NCBI GenBank assembly: GCA_016707445.1
Contig: JADJHR010000009.1
Span: forward strand, 124,001-188,000
Direction of reading: 5' to 3'
DNA from: Rubrivivax sp.
GTDB taxonomy: Bacteria > Pseudomonadota > Gammaproteobacteria > Burkholderiales > Burkholderiaceae_C
DNA: 64,000 nt
Part shown: piece after piece, positions 43,510 to 52,533 of the stretch
Layout: each line of letters opens with the position of its first letter
Position numbering within the stretch: position 1 is the stretch's first letter
Notes under the pieces: model-generated
Databases searched by the model: none
Told to the model about the DNA's origin: nothing
The model's input: only the letters and a program-made list of their open reading frames with translations
Position numbers and translations under genes: made by a program

Positions 43510-44270
43510 GGTGCCAACTGGTAGCCATACGACGAGATCACGGCGCGTGCGGCCGGGGTCTTCAGCCAGTCCAGAAGTGCCTGGGCGGCCGGATTCCGCG
43601 CGCCGGCCTCGAGCAGCACCGCGTCCTGGCGGATCGGCGCGTAAAGCGATGCGGGCACCGCCCACATCGACCCGGTGACCGGCCGGCCCGGTACCGCCAC
43701 CTGCGACAGCGCGACGAAGCCGGCATCGGCGTTGCCCGACAGCACGAACTGGTACGCCTGCGCGATGCTGTCGCCCGTCACCAGCCGCGGCGCCAGCGTC
43801 TCGGCCAGGCCGCGTGCGTGCAGCACCTGCATCGCCGCGGCGCCGTAGGGCGCGACCTTGGGGTTGGCAATCGCCAGCTTGCCCAGCCGCGGCGAGCCCA
43901 GCACCGCGCCCTGGTCGTCGATCAGGCCCGGCTGCGCGCTCCACAGCACCAATTGCCCGATGGCGTAGGTGAAGCTGCTGCCGGCCACGGCGTGGCCTTC
44001 GGCGATCAGCCGCCGCGGCGTCTGCGCGTCGGCAGCCAGCAGCACCTCGAAGGGCGCGCCGCCGACGGTGATCTGCGTGTAGAAGCGTCCGGTGGGGCCG
44101 GGTGAAGGCAGGATGCGATGTCCGGTGGCGGCCGTGAATGCCGGGGCCATCTGCGACAGCGGGGCCGCAAAATTGGCGGCCACGGCCACCCGCACATTGG
44201 CGGCGTGCGCGGGGCCGGCCGCCCAGGCCAATGCCAGCGCGGTGACGGCCACTGCCGTTCGGTTGCGCAC
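43506..44270 (-). CDS. modA: Molybdate-binding protein ModA
   Basis: Periplasmic molybdate receptor, 254 aa if the GTG at 44270 is used. A TTG at 44315 would add 15 residues and a poorer leader. The signal peptide ends near AHAAN. VAVAANFAAPL, a TGRFYTQITVGGAPFEVLLAAD stretch (split by motif) and NPKVAPYGAAAMQVL fit ModA, including oxyanion-binding Ser/Tyr positions. It is first in modABC. I looked for a ModE box upstream and did not find a convincing one. Confidence 0.9.
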   Translation of the reverse strand: MRNRTAVAVTALALAWAAGPAHAANVRVAVAANFAAPLSQMAPAFTAATGHRILPSPGPTGRFYTQITVGGAPFEVLLAADAQTPRRLIAEGHAVAGSSFTYAIGQLVLWSAQPGLIDDQGAVLGSPRLGKLAIANPKVAPYGAAAMQVLHARGLAETLAPRLVTGDSIAQAYQFVLSGNADAGFVALSQVAVPGRPVTGSMWAVPASLYAPIRQDAVLLEAGARNPAAQALLDWLKTPAARAVISSYGYQLAP

Positions 44271-44410
44271 CAGCGCCCACCCACCGAAACTCAATTGCCC
44301 GGCGCGGTCGAGCAAGGCGCCCTGCGGGCTGGGGCTGCGCAGGGCAGATCGGGGTTGTTTGCGGCTTGTGATGGCGTGAAGTGTAGGTTGCCCCCCAACC
44401 CGGCACGCCC

Positions 44411-44446
44411 ATGAAAAAGCCGACCCCCGGTGTGGCGGATCGGCTT
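44411..44446 (-). terminator. Terminator after the RPDNRPD-repeat protein gene
   Basis: The stem AAGCCGA/TCGGCTT (44417-44423 with 44440-44446) is followed on the minus strand by TTTTTC. It lies just past the stop at 44466. Confidence 0.6.
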
Positions 44447-44465
44447 CGAAGCGTGCGGCGAAGGG

Positions 44466-45308
44466 TCAGCGCACCGTGTAGCCGCGCCCTTCCAGGCAGG
44501 CCGCGTCGGCGCGCTGGTAGTCACTGCGGCCGTTGGTCGACACGGTCTGCCCGATGGCCACGCCGGTCGGGTCGAAGCCCGACTGCGTCACTGCCCAGCG
44601 GTGGCATTCGTATTCGTCGCTGGCTTGCTGTTGCGCGGTCTGGCCCATGCGCGGATAGACGAAGACCTTGTCCGGCGAGGTCATCATCGGCGCGTCGGCC
44701 TGCGTCAACGGCGGCGGCACCACCTCGTAGCCGCCTTCGGTGCGCTCCCTGTAGTACACGCCATTGGCGTACAGGTAGGCTAGGCCGCCGATCACCAGCG
44801 CGGTGCGGAAGCTGGGCAGCTCGTAGGTGATGATGCCGTAGGGAGGGCGCACCGTGATCCAGCCGCGCGGGCCTGGCGTGGCCCAGTTGCCGTCCCAGTG
44901 CCGGTAGTTCACGCCGCCCCACATCACCGGCGGCGGGGCGCGCGGCGGCAGCACGATCACACGGCCAGGCGGGATGTAGCGTTGGTTGTAGCCCGGTACC
45001 GGGTTGTGCCGCCGGTCGTCTGGCGGCGCCGGGCGCCCCGGTGCGGGCGCACCGGGTCGTGGCGGGCTCGGCCGGGTTTCGCGGCGAGCATCGCCGCGGT
45101 TGTCGGGTCGGTTGTCGGGCCGGCTTTCGGGTCTGTTGTCAGGCCGATTTTCCGGTGGCCTTTCCAGCCGTTTGCCCAGGCGGTCAGCCGGTTCCGGGCG
45201 GTCGCCGCGCGCGCCCCGATCGTCGGGTGCGGCCATCACCGGCGCGGCCAAGGCCACGGCCAGCAGCGTCACCAGACCGCGCTTGCAGCTGAGTTTGAAA
45301 TGTTTCAT
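44466..45308 (-). CDS. Exported protein with RPDNRPD repeats and two-Cys C-terminal module (DUF6515-like)
   Basis: Secreted protein (280 aa) with a signal peptide (about 1-26, ending VMAAP). It has a charged Arg/Pro/Asp repeat tract (about 36-75, RPDNRPESRPDNRPDN) and a central region with one hydrophobic turn (TALVIGGLAYLYANGVYYRE). This resembles DUF6515-type envelope proteins. The C-terminus (218-280) holds a module YPRMGQT...DEYECHRWAV...GFDPTG...C...GRGYTV with Cys235 and Cys271. The gene immediately upstream (4 bp) ends in the same module, so the pair probably works together. Function unknown. Confidence 0.7.
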   Translation of the reverse strand: MKHFKLSCKRGLVTLLAVALAAPVMAAPDDRGARGDRPEPADRLGKRLERPPENRPDNRPESRPDNRPDNRGDARRETRPSPPRPGAPAPGRPAPPDDRRHNPVPGYNQRYIPPGRVIVLPPRAPPPVMWGGVNYRHWDGNWATPGPRGWITVRPPYGIITYELPSFRTALVIGGLAYLYANGVYYRERTEGGYEVVPPPLTQADAPMMTSPDKVFVYPRMGQTAQQQASDEYECHRWAVTQSGFDPTGVAIGQTVSTNGRSDYQRADAACLEGRGYTVR

Positions 45309-45312
45309 CTGG

Positions 45313-45894
45313 TCACCCCACGGTGTAGCCGCGCGACTGCATGCAGGCACTCATCGCGCGGCGGAAGTTGTCTTGCGGCCAGCGTGAGCGCGATGCGGCC
45401 TCGGCCTGGCGTGCGTGCGCGGCCTCGACCGCCTGCGCACGCGACTCCTGCGCCACGGCACCCAGCAGCGCGCCGAAGATGGCACCGATCACCGCGTTCT
45501 CGCCGGCATGGCGAGGGCTCGACACCGCGGCGCCGAGAATGGCGCCCGTTGCGGCACCGCCCACCACGTCGGCACCGTCGCGGCGGGCTGCCGGCGGAGC
45601 GTTCCAGGCCCGACTGACCGGCGTCATGCCGGGGTCGACACCGCTGTCGCGCACGGCCAGTCGGTAGCATTCGAAGCGGTCTCTGTCCTGCAGCGCCGCG
45701 CTCTGGCCGCGCTCGGGATAGAAGTACATCGCCGGCGCGGCAGGCGCCGCCGGCGGTTCGCCGCGGTAAGGGTAGCGCGCTGGCGCGACGACGCAGCCGC
45801 TCAGTGCGGTACCCGCGATCAGCAGGGCCAGGCCGGTCAACAGCGGTCGCTGGGCGCGTCGCCGAGCGGGAAGGGGCAAGGTGTGCGCGTGCAT
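45313..45894 (-). CDS. Glycine-zipper lipoprotein sharing the two-Cys module of its neighbour
   Basis: Lipoprotein (193 aa) with a leader and lipobox LSGC (about 30-33). The module YPERGQS...DRFECYRLAV...GVDPGM opens at residue 59. Then come two Gly/Ala-rich hairpin segments (VVGGAATGAILGAAV; VIGAIFGALLGAVA) of glycine-zipper type, and the module closes with RAMSACMQSRGYTVG at the C-terminus (Cys76 and Cys184). The next gene starts 4 bp later, so they form an operon. It probably inserts in or attaches to the outer membrane. Confidence 0.7.
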   Translation of the reverse strand: MHAHTLPLPARRRAQRPLLTGLALLIAGTALSGCVVAPARYPYRGEPPAAPAAPAMYFYPERGQSAALQDRDRFECYRLAVRDSGVDPGMTPVSRAWNAPPAARRDGADVVGGAATGAILGAAVSSPRHAGENAVIGAIFGALLGAVAQESRAQAVEAAHARQAEAASRSRWPQDNFRRAMSACMQSRGYTVG

Positions 45895-45974
45895 GGCTGC
45901 ACAACGTGCCAGACCTCGGCCTGGTTGTCCAGCTTGATGTGAAGCTGTGCAAAGGCCATGCCACACCGGCGCAG

Positions 45975-47225
45975 TCACGCGTGATAGAACGCGTAAGCAA
46001 CGAAGATGGCGCCCACCAGACCCACCAGGTCGGCCAGCAGGCCGCAGGCCAGCGCATAGCGCGTCTGCTTGATGTTGACACTGCCGAAATACACCGCCAG
46101 CACGTAGAAAGTGGTTTCAGTCGAGCCCTGGATGATGGCCGCCAGTTTGCCCTGGAACGAGTCGACGCCGTAGGTCTTCATCACGTCGATCATCAGCCCG
46201 CGCGCGCCGCTGCCCGACAGCGACTTCATCAACCCCACCGGCAAGGCCGGCACGAAGTCGGTGTTCAGCCCCAGCGCGCCCACCGCCAGGCCGATGCCGG
46301 CGATCACGAAATCCATGCAGCCGGTGCTGCGAAAAACCGAGATCGCGGCCAGGATCGCGATCAAGTACGGAATGATCGTGACCGCCACGCCGAAGCCTTC
46401 TTTCGCCCCGTCGACGAAGGCCTCGTAGACGTTGATGCGGCGCCAGGCGCCGGCGGCCACGAAAAGCACGATGACGCCGAAGATCACCAGGCTGCCGATG
46501 AGTCCGATCATGTCGGCCATCGGCTTGGGCGGCAGGCCGCTCAGGGCCAGATAGAGCCCGGTCATCAAGACGCCGAAGGCGGCGAACAGGGCCACGATTG
46601 GCCATTGCCACAGGCGGATGCGCTGTACCCAGGCCACCGCCATCAGGCCGGCGGTGAAGCTGATGAAGGTGCCGATCAGCGTGGGCAGGAAGATGTCGGC
46701 GGCGTTGAACCCCTGCAGCCCCTGCTCGACGGCGATGCTCTGGCGCATCGCGATCACCGAGGTCGGGATCAGCGTGATGCCCGCGGTGTTGAGCACCAGG
46801 AACATGATCATCGGGTTGCTGGCCACCGCCTTGTCGGGGTTGATGTCCTGCAGCTCGCGCATCGCCTTCAGCCCCATGGGGGTGGCCGCGTTGTCCAGCC
46901 CCAGCATGTTGGCGCTGAAGTTCATCACGATGCTGCCGCCGGCCGGGTGGCCCGGCGGGATGTCGGGGAACAGGCGCCGGAACAGCGGGTTCATGGCACG
47001 GGCGAAGAGCTGGATCATGCCGGCCTGTTCGCCGATCTTCATGATGCCCAGCCACAGGCTCATGATGCCCACCAGCCCCAGGCTGATGTCGAAGCCGATC
47101 TTGGCCGTGTCGAACAGTGCCGTCAGCACCTTGGTGAAGATCGCCACGTCACCTTGCGCCAGGCGGATCAGCGCGACGACGAAACCGATCAGGATGAAGC
47201 CGATCCAGACGAGATTGAGCACCAT
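45975..47225 (-). CDS. Nucleoside-recognition (Gate) domain membrane protein, SpmA/SpmB-like fusion
   Basis: Inner-membrane protein of 416 aa, about ten segments, with two Gate domains. The first half contains GSIVMNFSANMLGLDNAATPMG (split by motif) as in SpmA; the second contains GSTETTFYVLAVYFGSV as in SpmB. In Bacillus these are two sporulation proteins. In Gram-negative bacteria the fused form is of unknown function, perhaps nucleoside or peptide transport. It starts with ATG at 47225 and is divergent from the GGDEF/EAL gene. Confidence 0.8.
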   Translation of the reverse strand: MVLNLVWIGFILIGFVVALIRLAQGDVAIFTKVLTALFDTAKIGFDISLGLVGIMSLWLGIMKIGEQAGMIQLFARAMNPLFRRLFPDIPPGHPAGGSIVMNFSANMLGLDNAATPMGLKAMRELQDINPDKAVASNPMIMFLVLNTAGITLIPTSVIAMRQSIAVEQGLQGFNAADIFLPTLIGTFISFTAGLMAVAWVQRIRLWQWPIVALFAAFGVLMTGLYLALSGLPPKPMADMIGLIGSLVIFGVIVLFVAAGAWRRINVYEAFVDGAKEGFGVAVTIIPYLIAILAAISVFRSTGCMDFVIAGIGLAVGALGLNTDFVPALPVGLMKSLSGSGARGLMIDVMKTYGVDSFQGKLAAIIQGSTETTFYVLAVYFGSVNIKQTRYALACGLLADLVGLVGAIFVAYAFYHA

Positions 47226-47332
47226 CGCGCGAGCATAAGGTCAGCCCGCCGACCGTCGTCGCAAAGGCTGCCGGCTGCGGCCAAAGTCGCAGGCCCGGGC
47301 CGGGCATCGATTCGGGGCGCCCACGGGTTCAA

Positions 47333-49471
47333 GTGTCGGCAACAACGGCCGACAACCTCATGACCAAGCTCCCGGTCCGCGGCGATCGTTCGTTCGATCG
47401 GCTGCCTGCGTCCGGGCTGTGCATGAGGCCGAATCCCGTTGCTGTCGTGAACCTACCCGTGCCACCTGTCGCCCTGGCGGTCGACGATGCCCGCTACGAG
47501 CCGTTGAGCTGGATCAGCCGCGCGGTGTGGGTGTTCGACATTGATCGTCGGTGCGTGCATTGGGCCAATGCGGCAGCGCTGAACTTGTGGAACGCTGAGT
47601 CCCTGATCGAGCTGCGGGCGCGTGACCTCGGCGCCGACATGTCGGCCTCGGTGGCGCAGCGCATGCTGCAGTTCCAGCAGGATTTCGAGGCCGGTCCGGC
47701 ACGCTTCGACGAGCAATGGACGCTGTATCCCAAGGGCCAGCCGCAGACGCTGCGCGTGGCGTTTTCCGGCCACCGCCTGGTCGATGGCCGCATGGCCATG
47801 CTGTGCGAGGCGCTGGATGAGCGCAATGGCGATCCCGCCTCGGTGCGAAGTGTCGACGCGCTGCTGCACACGCCGGTGATGATCACGCTGTACGACTGGC
47901 AGGCCCGTGTGCTGTACCGCAACCCGGCTGCACGGGCGAAGCACCCCGAGCGGATCGACCAGGGCCATCGCTTCGTGCGCGACGAGGACTTTCGCACGCT
48001 GCTGTCGCAGCTGCTGGCGCGTGGCCAGGCGCGTCTGGTGGCGGCCGTGCACACGCGCGAAGGCGAACGCTGGCACGAGGTGCACGCCAGCCGCTGCCGC
48101 GACGCGGCCAGCGGTCGCCAGGCCTTTCTGGTCAGCGAGGTCGACGTCACCGAGCTCAAGCGCACCGAGGCACGGGCCCATCACCTGGCGCTGCACGACA
48201 CCCTGACCGGGCTGCCCAACCGCCACTACGTGTTGCGCGAGTTCGGCCAGACCCTGCAGGCGCTCGGGCGCCAGCGCGTGTCGGCAGCGCTGATCTTCAT
48301 CGACCTCGATCATTTCAAGACCGTCAACGACTCGATGGGCCATGCCTTCGGCGACCAGCTGTTGCTGCAGATGGCCGACCGCTTGCGCACCGTGGTGCGT
48401 GAAGGCGACCTGGTGGCCCGGCTGGGCGGCGACGAGTTTCTGGTGCTGGCGGTGTTGCACGATGACGACGGTGAACTGGCCGTACTGACGCAGCGCATCC
48501 TGACGTCGCTGTCGGCACCGGTCACGCTGCTGACGACCGAGGTCTGTGTCACCTCGTCGATCGGCACCAGTCTGTTCCCGCGCGACGGCAACGACATCCA
48601 GACGTTGATGCGCCATGCCGACATGGCGATGTACGGCGCCAAGGACCAGGGCCGCAACGCGGTGGCGGCGTTCACGCCGGCGATGAAGGCCGCCACCGAG
48701 CACCGCATGTCGCTGGAAAACGAGTTGCGGCATGCACTCGAGCGCGGCGAGTTCGAATTGTTCTACCAGCCCAAGTTGACGATCGACAACCGGCTGGTGG
48801 GTGCCGAGGCGCTGTTGCGCTGGCGCCATCCCGAGCGTGGCCTGGTGTCGCCGGCAGTGTTCGTGCCGGTGTGCGAGGAGATCGGCCTGATCGGCGACAT
48901 CGGCGCCTGGGTGATCGAATCGGCCGCACGCCAGCAGGTGCGCTGGCGCGACCAGGGGCATCGGCTGCAGGTGGCGCTGAATCTGTCGCCCCGGCAGCTG
49001 GCGGGTACGCAGTTGCTGGACACCGTGCGCGCGGTCGTGGCCAGCACCGGTTGCGATCCGCGGTCGCTGGAGCTCGAGGTCACCGAGTCGATGCTGCTCG
49101 GCAATGACCTGCACACCCGGCGCCTGCTGACGCAGCTCAGCGAGATGGGTTTTTCGATCGCGATCGACGACTTCGGCACCGGCTATTCGAACCTGGCCTA
49201 CCTGCAGCGCTACCCGATCCGCACGCTGAAGATCGACCGCAGCTTCGTGCAGGCCATCGGCCAGTCATCCACCCTGACCGAGGTGATCGTGATGATGTGC
49301 AAGGCGCTGAACCTGCACATGGTGGCCGAAGGCGTGGAACGCGCCGATCAGCTGGCCTGGCTGGCCGAACGCGGTGTGCACGAGTACCAGGGCTTTCTGT
49401 TCTCGCCACCGCTGCCGGTGGCGGAGTTCGACCAGCTGCTTTCGGTCACCGACGCCCGTCGTGTGGCCTGA
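47333..49471 (+). CDS. PAS-GGDEF-EAL cyclic-di-GMP signalling protein
   Basis: Bifunctional-type protein (712 aa, GTG start; an ATG at 47360 is possible). Two PAS-like sensor regions (about 55-155 and 170-275) precede a GGDEF domain with an intact GGDEF motif at 365-369 (RLGGDEFLVLA). An EAL domain follows with an intact EALLRW at 491-496 and the further catalytic stretches IDDFGTGYSN and KIDRSFV. It lacks membrane segments, so it is cytosolic. Both c-di-GMP synthesis and breakdown are possible; which dominates cannot be told. It converges on the next gene with 3 bp between stops. Confidence 0.92.
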   Translation: MSATTADNLMTKLPVRGDRSFDRLPASGLCMRPNPVAVVNLPVPPVALAVDDARYEPLSWISRAVWVFDIDRRCVHWANAAALNLWNAESLIELRARDLGADMSASVAQRMLQFQQDFEAGPARFDEQWTLYPKGQPQTLRVAFSGHRLVDGRMAMLCEALDERNGDPASVRSVDALLHTPVMITLYDWQARVLYRNPAARAKHPERIDQGHRFVRDEDFRTLLSQLLARGQARLVAAVHTREGERWHEVHASRCRDAASGRQAFLVSEVDVTELKRTEARAHHLALHDTLTGLPNRHYVLREFGQTLQALGRQRVSAALIFIDLDHFKTVNDSMGHAFGDQLLLQMADRLRTVVREGDLVARLGGDEFLVLAVLHDDDGELAVLTQRILTSLSAPVTLLTTEVCVTSSIGTSLFPRDGNDIQTLMRHADMAMYGAKDQGRNAVAAFTPAMKAATEHRMSLENELRHALERGEFELFYQPKLTIDNRLVGAEALLRWRHPERGLVSPAVFVPVCEEIGLIGDIGAWVIESAARQQVRWRDQGHRLQVALNLSPRQLAGTQLLDTVRAVVASTGCDPRSLELEVTESMLLGNDLHTRRLLTQLSEMGFSIAIDDFGTGYSNLAYLQRYPIRTLKIDRSFVQAIGQSSTLTEVIVMMCKALNLHMVAEGVERADQLAWLAERGVHEYQGFLFSPPLPVAEFDQLLSVTDARRVA

Positions 49472-49474
49472 GCT

Positions 49475-49831
49475 TCAGCCCACGGCTTCGGGCCCACGGC
49501 GAAGCACCTCGTACAGCTGGTGCTGCTGCGGCGCGGCGCGTGCCACCCAGGCGTCGTAGCGTGCCCGCGCCTGATCGCCCCATTGGCGCCAGACCCACCA
49601 GCCGACCAGCGCCACCAGGGCCAGGCCGAACAGCGTGCGGGCGGCGCGCGCCCAGGCCACCAGCACCGCAATGCCCATGCCCAGGGCCACCCATTTCACC
49701 CACCAGTGGCCGGGCGAGGTCATGGCATTGATGGCGGCGCACAGTCCCACGACGAACAAGGCCTTGAAGGGCATCACCACCGCATCGACCAGGTTGCCGA
49801 TCGGGTGGGTCACGAAGCGCAGCGGGTTCAT
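49475..49831 (-). CDS. Hypothetical two-segment membrane protein
   Basis: Protein of 118 aa with the ATG at 49831 (MNPLRFVTHPIGNLVDAVV). Two or three hydrophobic segments are visible (ALFVVGLCAAINAM; WVALGMGIAVLVAWA; LFGLALVALVGWW), then a charged C-terminal helix. This pattern is similar to small conserved proteins of unknown function in betaproteobacteria. No partner is evident. Confidence 0.6.
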   Translation of the reverse strand: MNPLRFVTHPIGNLVDAVVMPFKALFVVGLCAAINAMTSPGHWWVKWVALGMGIAVLVAWARAARTLFGLALVALVGWWVWRQWGDQARARYDAWVARAAPQQHQLYEVLRRGPEAVG

Positions 49832-50003
49832 CTCGGGTCTCCGAAGGGTTGAACTGACCAAGCTGCAGCTTAGGACGCCTGATTCAGGCGACCCAGCGCC
49901 ATGCGACGAGCGGACGCTGGCAGCGGTAAAACCCCGAAAGGCAAGCGCCAGGCGCGCGGCGATGCGCAATTTATCCCGTCAGCAGGCATCGAATTTGCCT
50001 GCG

Positions 50004-50031
50004 TTGACAGATGGCCACCGGGCCTTAGCGT
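50004..50031 (+). promoter_or_regulatory. Possible sigma-70 promoter of the cation antiporter gene
   Basis: A consensus -35 TTGACA at 50004-50009 is followed, with a 16-bp spacer, by a weak -10 TAGCGT (50026-50031). The start codon is 33 bp further on. Confidence 0.35.
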
Positions 50032-50064
50032 AGTGCGCTTTGGTGGCAATGGGGACTGTTCTCG

Positions 50065-51144
50065 ATGAATCTGATTTTGTTCCTGGGCGGGTTGGCCACC
50101 CTGGTCGTAGGCGCCGATCTGCTTGTGCGCGGCGCGTCCCGTCTGGCCTTGTCGCTGGGCATCTCGCCGCTGGTGGTGGGCCTGACCGTCGTCGCCTTCG
50201 GCACCAGTTCGCCCGAGCTGGCCGTATCGGTGGGTGCGGTACTTGGCGGCAAGACCGACATCGCGCTCGGCAACGTGGTCGGCAGCAACATCTTCAACGT
50301 GCTGTCCATCCTTGGCCTGAGCGCGCTGGTCACGCCGCTGACGGTCAACCTGCAGCTGATCCGCCAGGAGGTGCCAATCATGATCGGCGCCTCGCTGCTG
50401 TTGCTACTTTTGGGCCTGGACGGTCGGCTCGGTGTCGTCGACGGTGCGCTGCTGACGGGGTTGCTGCTCGTCTACACGGGTTTCCTGATCCACCAGTCGC
50501 GCCGGCAGACGCAGGCCGCTCATGACCAGTACGCGGCCGGCATCCAAGTGGTGCGAGCGGGCGGCTGGACCGCCAGGCTGCCGGTGCAGCTGGCCCTGAT
50601 CGTGGGTGGCCTGGTCGCGCTGGTCCTGGGGTCGGACGCGCTGGTCACGGCGTCGGTGACCTTTGCCAAGGCGCTGGGCGTCAGCGACCTGGTGATCGGC
50701 CTGACCATCATCGCCGCCGGCACGTCGATGCCTGAGCTGGCGACCTCCGTCGCCGCCTCGATCAAGGGCGAGCGCGACATGGCGGTAGGCAACGTGGTGG
50801 GCAGCTGCACCTTCAACGTGCTGGGCTGCCTGGGCGTGTCGGCACTGGCGTCGGGGTCGGCCGGCCTGCTGGTGCCGGCAGCGGCACTGCACTTCGACCT
50901 CTGGGTGATGACCGGCGTGGCCCTGGCCTGTTTGCCGATCTTCATCACCGGCCGTGAAATCGCGCGCTGGGAAGGCGCCGTGTTCCTGCTGTACTACGTG
51001 GCCTATGTCAGCTACCTGGTGATGGCGGCCCAGCATCACGCGGCGCTGCGCGCCTTCTCGGGCGTGATGATGAGCTTCGTGCTGCCGCTGACGGTGATCA
51101 CCCTGGTGGTGTTGCTGCTGCGTGGCCGGCCGGCCGGCGCATGA
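50065..51144 (+). CDS. Calcium/sodium antiporter (YrbG/CaCA family)
   Basis: Inner-membrane cation exchanger (359 aa) with about ten segments. Both alpha repeats are intact: AFGTSSPELAVSV with GNVVGSNIFN, and AAGTSMPELATSV with GNVVGSCTFN. They form the ion-binding site with Glu in each PEL. The internal duplication is typical of YrbG-type proteins. It stands alone, with a possible own promoter upstream. Confidence 0.92.
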   Translation: MNLILFLGGLATLVVGADLLVRGASRLALSLGISPLVVGLTVVAFGTSSPELAVSVGAVLGGKTDIALGNVVGSNIFNVLSILGLSALVTPLTVNLQLIRQEVPIMIGASLLLLLLGLDGRLGVVDGALLTGLLLVYTGFLIHQSRRQTQAAHDQYAAGIQVVRAGGWTARLPVQLALIVGGLVALVLGSDALVTASVTFAKALGVSDLVIGLTIIAAGTSMPELATSVAASIKGERDMAVGNVVGSCTFNVLGCLGVSALASGSAGLLVPAAALHFDLWVMTGVALACLPIFITGREIARWEGAVFLLYYVAYVSYLVMAAQHHAALRAFSGVMMSFVLPLTVITLVVLLLRGRPAGA

Positions 51145-51178
51145 CGCCGCGAGTCGCGGCCGCGCCAGAATGCGGGTC

Positions 51179-52033
51179 ATGAACCACACCGCCCTGATCC
51201 AGCCCGCAGCGCTGCAAGGCCTGCTGAGCAGCGCGCAAATCGTCGTCTTCGATTGCAGCTTCGACCTCACCCGGCCCGAAGCGGGGCGGGTCCTGCATGC
51301 TGCCGGTCATGTGCCGGGTGCGCTGTACCTGCACCTGGACGACGACCTCAGTGCCGTCAAGTCCGGCCGCAACGGCCGCCACCCCTTGCCCGATCGCCAG
51401 GCTTTTGCCGCCCGTCTGGCCGCGCTGGGCGTGTCCGATGACAGCCAGGTCGTCGTCTACGACGCGGTGGGCGGCATGTATGCGGCGCGCGCCTGGTGGA
51501 TGCTGCGCTGGGTCGGGCATGCGGCGGTGGCGCTGCTCGATGGCGGCCTGCCGGCCTGGAAGGCCGCCGGATTGCCGCTGCAAACCGGTGCGGTCGCACC
51601 ACGCGAGCCGGGCCGTTTCACGCTGCGGCCCGCGCTGGCGACCACGGTCGACCGCGCGGCCGTGCTGGCGAATGTGGAAAGCGCTGCCGCGCTGGTTGTC
51701 GACGCGCGCGCGCCGGATCGTTTCCGTGGCGAGAACGAGACGCTGGACCCGGTGGGCGGCCACATCCCCGGCGCCTGCAACCGCCTGTTCCGCGACAACC
51801 TGGCTGCCGACGGCCGTTTCAAGCCGGCGGGGCAGCTGCGCGCCGAATTCGATGCGGCGACGGGTGGCCGTGCTGCGGCCGAGCAGATCCACTCCTGCGG
51901 ATCCGGCGTGACCGCCTGCCACAACCTGTTGGCGCTGGAAGTGGCCGGGCTGCCCGGCGCGGCGCTGTACCCGGGATCATGGAGCGAGTGGTGCGCCTGG
52001 CCCGACGGGCCCATCGCCACCGGCGACGCCTGA
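51179..52033 (+). CDS. Sulfurtransferase (3-mercaptopyruvate type)
   Basis: Two-domain rhodanese (284 aa from the ATG at 51179; an in-frame ATG at 51170 is also possible). The catalytic loop CGSGVTA (Cys240) in the second domain is the mercaptopyruvate sulfurtransferase (SseA) form rather than the CRxGxR form of thiosulfate sulfurtransferase. The first domain is inactive but conserved (AGHVPGALYLHLDDDLS, VVVYDAVGGMYAARAWW). It would move sulfur from mercaptopyruvate to cyanide or thiols. Confidence 0.88.
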   Translation: MNHTALIQPAALQGLLSSAQIVVFDCSFDLTRPEAGRVLHAAGHVPGALYLHLDDDLSAVKSGRNGRHPLPDRQAFAARLAALGVSDDSQVVVYDAVGGMYAARAWWMLRWVGHAAVALLDGGLPAWKAAGLPLQTGAVAPREPGRFTLRPALATTVDRAAVLANVESAAALVVDARAPDRFRGENETLDPVGGHIPGACNRLFRDNLAADGRFKPAGQLRAEFDAATGGRAAAEQIHSCGSGVTACHNLLALEVAGLPGAALYPGSWSEWCAWPDGPIATGDA

Positions 52034-52046
52034 CAAGCCGGTTGGC

Positions 52047-52493
52047 TCAGTCTGCGCCGCGCGCCTTGCCCTCGGGCGCCAGCACGGCCAGCGTGAGGCG
52101 CGACACGCAGGTCAGCCGCCCTTGGTCGTCGTGAAGATCGATGTGCCAGACCTGCGTGCTGCGGCCACGGTGCACCGGCCGCGCGGTGCCGGTCACCCAG
52201 CCCTGTTGCACGCTGCGGATGTGATTGGCGTTGATGTCGAGGCCCACTACCCAGTGACCGACCGGCGACGAGAACGCTGCGCCGCATGAGCCCAGCGTCT
52301 CGGCCAGCAGCACCGAGACGCCGCCGTGCAGGATGCCCGCCGGCTGGCGTGTGCGCTCGTCCACCGGCATGCGCGCGCGAATGACGTCGGCGCCGACCTC
52401 GAGAAACTCGATGCCGAGGTGCCGCGCCGCGGTGCCCACGTGCAGGGTGGTCAGCAACTCGACCGAGAGGTCGCGGGTCCAGATGGGTTTCAT
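52047..52493 (-). CDS. menI: Hotdog-fold acyl-CoA thioesterase (MenI/YdiI-like)
   Basis: Small thioesterase (148 aa from the ATG at 52493; a TTG at 52523 would add ten residues). The hotdog motif RQPAGILHGGVSVLLAETLGS holds the catalytic Glu. VVGLDINANHIRSV and STQVWHIDLHDDQGRL closely follow E. coli YdiI/MenI. MenI hydrolyses DHNA-CoA, but relatives cleave phenylacetyl- or other aryl-CoA. No other men genes are here, so an aromatic-CoA role is at least as likely. Confidence 0.8.
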   Translation of the reverse strand: MKPIWTRDLSVELLTTLHVGTAARHLGIEFLEVGADVIRARMPVDERTRQPAGILHGGVSVLLAETLGSCGAAFSSPVGHWVVGLDINANHIRSVQQGWVTGTARPVHRGRSTQVWHIDLHDDQGRLTCVSRLTLAVLAPEGKARGAD

Positions 52494-52533
52494 GGTCAGG
52501 ATGGGGTGCGACGGGTTGGACAAGGGGATTGCA

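Noticed and set aside
44271..44412. ModE operator or molybdenum-cofactor riboswitch upstream of modA
   Set aside because: I looked for the ModE palindrome and for a long structured leader and saw neither convincingly.
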